Below, in pieces: positions 7,717 through 8,871 of a stretch of DNA of 8,871 nucleotides. The DNA lies in assembly GCA_964461025.1 (NCBI GenBank), contig CAYWSE010000114.1, positions 1 to 8,871 on the forward strand. The letters run 5' to 3'. The notes beneath the pieces were generated by a model, which was not told the DNA's origin, ran no database searches, and was given only the letters and a program-made list of their open reading frames with translations. The stretch's first letter is position 1. Every line of letters begins with the position of its first letter. The position numbers were made by a program, and so were the translations under genes. This DNA is from JAHBVL01 sp964461025 (lineage in GTDB: Bacteria; Chloroflexota; Chloroflexia; Thermomicrobiales; UBA6265).

Positions 7717-8268
7717 CTAGGCGCGGATCGCCGCCATAGCCTCTTCGCGGTCGCGCACGCGCTGCTCTTCAGCGGCCAACGCGCCCTGCTCTTTGGCCAT
7801 TGTCTCGTACTTGATCACCTTGTTCTGCAGCTCGAGGATGCCGAAATAGAGCGCTTCCGGCGTCGGTGGGCATCCCGGCACATAGATGTCGACCGGCACC
7901 ACCTGATCGACGCCCTGCACCACCGCATAGGTATCGAACGGACCGCCAACATTCGCACACGATCCCATCGAGACAACCCACTTGGGCTCCGGCATCTGAT
8001 CGTAGAGCGTGCGGACGACTGGAGCCATCTTCTTGGTCACCGTTCCGGCCACGATCATCAGATCAGCCTGGCGCGGCGACGCGCGAAAGAGCATGCCGAA
8101 CCGCTCCGCAAGGTCGAAACGGCTCATCGAGGCGGCAATCATTTCGATCGCACAGCAGGCGAGTCCAAACTGCAGCCACCACAGAGAGGAACGGCGCGCC
8201 CAGTTGAAAACAAAATCGAGCGAGGTGACAAAGACATTCTTGTCGAATCGATCGTCGATCAGACCCAT
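7717..8268 (-). CDS. nuoB: NADH-quinone oxidoreductase subunit B (N2 iron-sulfur cluster)
   Basis: Peripheral-arm subunit carrying cluster N2, the last [4Fe-4S] cluster before quinone. It is 183 aa. All four ligands are present: the tandem Cys38-Cys39 in FGLACCAIEM, Cys104 in MGSCANVGG and Cys133 in VPGCPPTPEAL. Other family blocks are RQADLMIVAGTVTKKMAP and MPEPKWVVSMGSC. The last 35 residues, after ELQNKVIKYE, are rich in Glu, Arg, Ala and Gln and look like a charged helix. The start is ATG at 8268, overlapping the end of nuoA by 10 nt, with AAGGGAG 7 nt upstream. The overlap suggests translational coupling to nuoA. Confidence 0.98.
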   Translation of the reverse strand: MGLIDDRFDKNVFVTSLDFVFNWARRSSLWWLQFGLACCAIEMIAASMSRFDLAERFGMLFRASPRQADLMIVAGTVTKKMAPVVRTLYDQMPEPKWVVSMGSCANVGGPFDTYAVVQGVDQVVPVDIYVPGCPPTPEALYFGILELQNKVIKYETMAKEQGALAAEEQRVRDREEAMAAIRA

Positions 8269-8624
8269 TCGAGAGCTCCCTTCTTCCAGGCGTAGATATA
8301 TCCCTCGAGCAGGAGCAGGATGAAGACCAGCATCGCAATGAAACCATAGCGGCCGAGCGCGTCGAACGAGACCGCCCAGGGAAAGATAAATACCGCCTCG
8401 ATATCGAAAACGACGAACAACATGGCAACCATGTAAAAGCGGGGAGTGAACCGCGCCTTTACCGGTGTAACGTCCGGGACGCCGCTTTCGTAAGGATCAC
8501 CTTTGGTTTTCGACGGTTTTGAGGGTCCGATGGCCAGATTGAGGAGGAGCAGCGTCATCGCCATGGCAATTGCCGCTGTGGTCATCAGGCCAATGATGAG
8601 CCAATTCTCGCCGGAAATCTGCAC
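8259..8624 (-). CDS. nuoA: NADH-quinone oxidoreductase subunit A, first gene of the operon
   Basis: Small three-helix membrane subunit of complex I near the quinone cavity. It is 121 aa, the normal length. Hallmarks are DPYESGVPDVTPVKARFTPR (43-62), the loop that gates the quinone site, and FVVFDIEAVFIFPWA with the conserved membrane carboxylates Asp74 and Glu76. Three hydrophobic segments are at about 8-32, 64-86 and 93-113. The start is GTG at 8624; AGAGGAG lies about 10 nt upstream, a little far but the only good site. An internal ATG at codon 14 would remove part of helix 1. The gene follows the control region directly and overlaps nuoB by 10 nt. Confidence 0.96.
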   Translation of the reverse strand: MQISGENWLIIGLMTTAAIAMAMTLLLLNLAIGPSKPSKTKGDPYESGVPDVTPVKARFTPRFYMVAMLFVVFDIEAVFIFPWAVSFDALGRYGFIAMLVFILLLLEGYIYAWKKGALEWV

Positions 8625-8642
8625 GACCTGTGAACTCCTCTG

Positions 8643-8661
8643 ACGGCGTTGTGAACGCCAT
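8643..8661 (-). promoter_or_regulatory. Perfect inverted repeat just before the nuoA ribosome-binding site
   Basis: The core is GGCGTT-CAC-AACGCC on the minus strand (8659-8645), a perfect 6-bp dyad with a 3-nt loop. Two outer pairs, U-G and A-U, extend it to 8 bp in RNA. It ends about 3 nt before AGAGGAG of nuoA. It may be an RNA stem affecting initiation or a DNA operator; the sequence alone does not decide. Confidence 0.5.
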
Positions 8662-8674
8662 GCGCGCGTATGGC
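8657..8674 (-). promoter_or_regulatory. Second inverted repeat in the nuo leader, overlapping the first
   Basis: GCCATACG-CG-CGCATGGC on the minus strand is an 18-nt palindrome with a single mismatched pair (G-U in RNA). It shares bases 8657-8661 with the hairpin nearer nuoA, so both cannot form fully at once in RNA. Confidence 0.45.
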
Positions 8675-8723
8675 CTCTCCCCCTCGAAACCCAGCCTGAA
8701 AGAGGGAGCCGCGAACCCGGTGA

Positions 8724-8732
8724 ATCCTATCA
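8724..8732 (-). promoter_or_regulatory. Possible extended -10 promoter for the nuo operon
   Basis: The minus strand reads TGATAGGAT: a TGN element directly before TAGGAT, which matches four of six bases of the sigma70 -10 box. No good -35 lies 16-18 nt upstream. Transcription from here would start near 8717 and give a leader of about 90 nt containing both hairpins. It is the best minus-strand candidate in the region but remains weak. Confidence 0.35.
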
Positions 8733-8785
8733 CAAGCGCGGCGGGGCGCTGACGGCGGACAATGAAAAATCCCGTCCGTACACCC

Positions 8786-8814
8786 TTGACACAAGAGAAC
8801 ACCTGTTCTATTCT
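8786..8814 (+). promoter_or_regulatory. Strong sigma70-type promoter for a divergent gene beyond the right edge
   Basis: The plus strand has a perfect -35 TTGACA at 8786-8791, an optimal 17-nt spacer, and a -10 TATTCT at 8809-8814 (four of six consensus bases). The predicted start of transcription is near 8821. No coding start is seen in the remaining 50 nt of the window, so the target gene lies beyond 8871 and is unknown. Confidence 0.65.
8796..8809 (+). promoter_or_regulatory. Candidate LexA (SOS) operator inside the divergent promoter
   Basis: AGAACA-CC-TGTTCT is a perfect 14-bp palindrome between the -35 and -10 boxes, with its last base being the first of the -10. It contains GAAC-N4-GTTC, the core of the LexA box of Bacillus and Actinobacteria, a type also reported for Dehalococcoides in the Chloroflexota. 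The position is ideal for repression. The match and location are seen; binding by LexA is inference, and another dimeric repressor remains possible. Confidence 0.55.
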
Positions 8815-8871
8815 GCATCCACACGATCCCCGCGGTCAGGTCGGCGGACGGCGCAGCGATTACTCCTACCC

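Larger units (their letters stand above)
8625..8871. other. Divergent intergenic control region upstream of nuoA
   Basis: Non-coding on both strands as far as I can tell. From nuoA outward it holds the nuoA ribosome-binding site, two overlapping hairpins, a weak minus-strand promoter, and the plus-strand promoter with its palindrome. The last 50 nt (8821-8871) would be the 5' leader of the divergent gene; I see no ribosome-binding site, start codon or clear structure there. Confidence 0.6.

Noticed and set aside
8497..8802. 101-aa minus-strand frame from the leader through nuoA
   Set aside because: Out of frame with the convincing NuoA, with unnatural composition; the purine-rich GAGGGGGAGAGG before its internal ATG is probably coincidental.

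Overview
The window carries most of one minus-strand operon for the respiratory NADH:quinone oxidoreductase (complex I, type-1 NDH). Reading leftwards from about 8.6 kb, the order is nuoA, nuoB, nuoC, nuoD, nuoH, nuoJ, nuoK, nuoL, nuoM. nuoM runs off the left edge at base 1, and nuoN would be expected just beyond it. The genes are tightly packed: A and B overlap by 10 nt, and the other gaps are 5 to 77 nt. The exception is a 159-nt gap between nuoD and nuoH.

Together the products supply part of the peripheral Q-module (NuoB with the N2 cluster ligands, NuoC, NuoD), the quinone-site membrane subunit NuoH, and the proton-pumping membrane arm (NuoA, J, K, L, M). The catalytic and proton-channel residues I looked for are present in each, so the genes look functional. 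Four usual subunits are not encoded here. NuoE, NuoF and NuoG (NADH-oxidising module) would normally lie between D and H. NuoI (two [4Fe-4S] clusters feeding N2) would normally lie between H and J. The H-J gap is only 51 nt. These subunits are either encoded elsewhere or, for EFG, possibly absent, as in complex I forms that take electrons from ferredoxin or another donor.

The right-hand 247 nt (8625-8871) form a divergent control region. On the minus strand there is a possible extended -10 promoter for nuo and two overlapping, mutually exclusive hairpins just before the nuoA ribosome-binding site. On the plus strand there is a strong sigma70-type promoter (perfect TTGACA, 17-nt spacer, TATTCT). 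A perfect palindrome, AGAACACCTGTTCT, lies in its spacer and touches the -10. It fits the GAAC-N4-GTTC LexA (SOS) operator used by Gram-positive bacteria and reported in some Chloroflexota. The gene it drives lies outside the window.

The organism is a moderately GC-rich bacterium with frequent GTG starts and purine-rich Shine-Dalgarno sites. The protein style, the split nuo set and the Gram-positive-type SOS box suggest Chloroflexota (Thermomicrobia-like), but this is an inference from sequence style, not a demonstrated placement. I see no mobile elements, tRNA or rRNA genes, or CRISPR arrays. The many long ORFs on the opposite strand and in other frames are shadows of the nuo genes.
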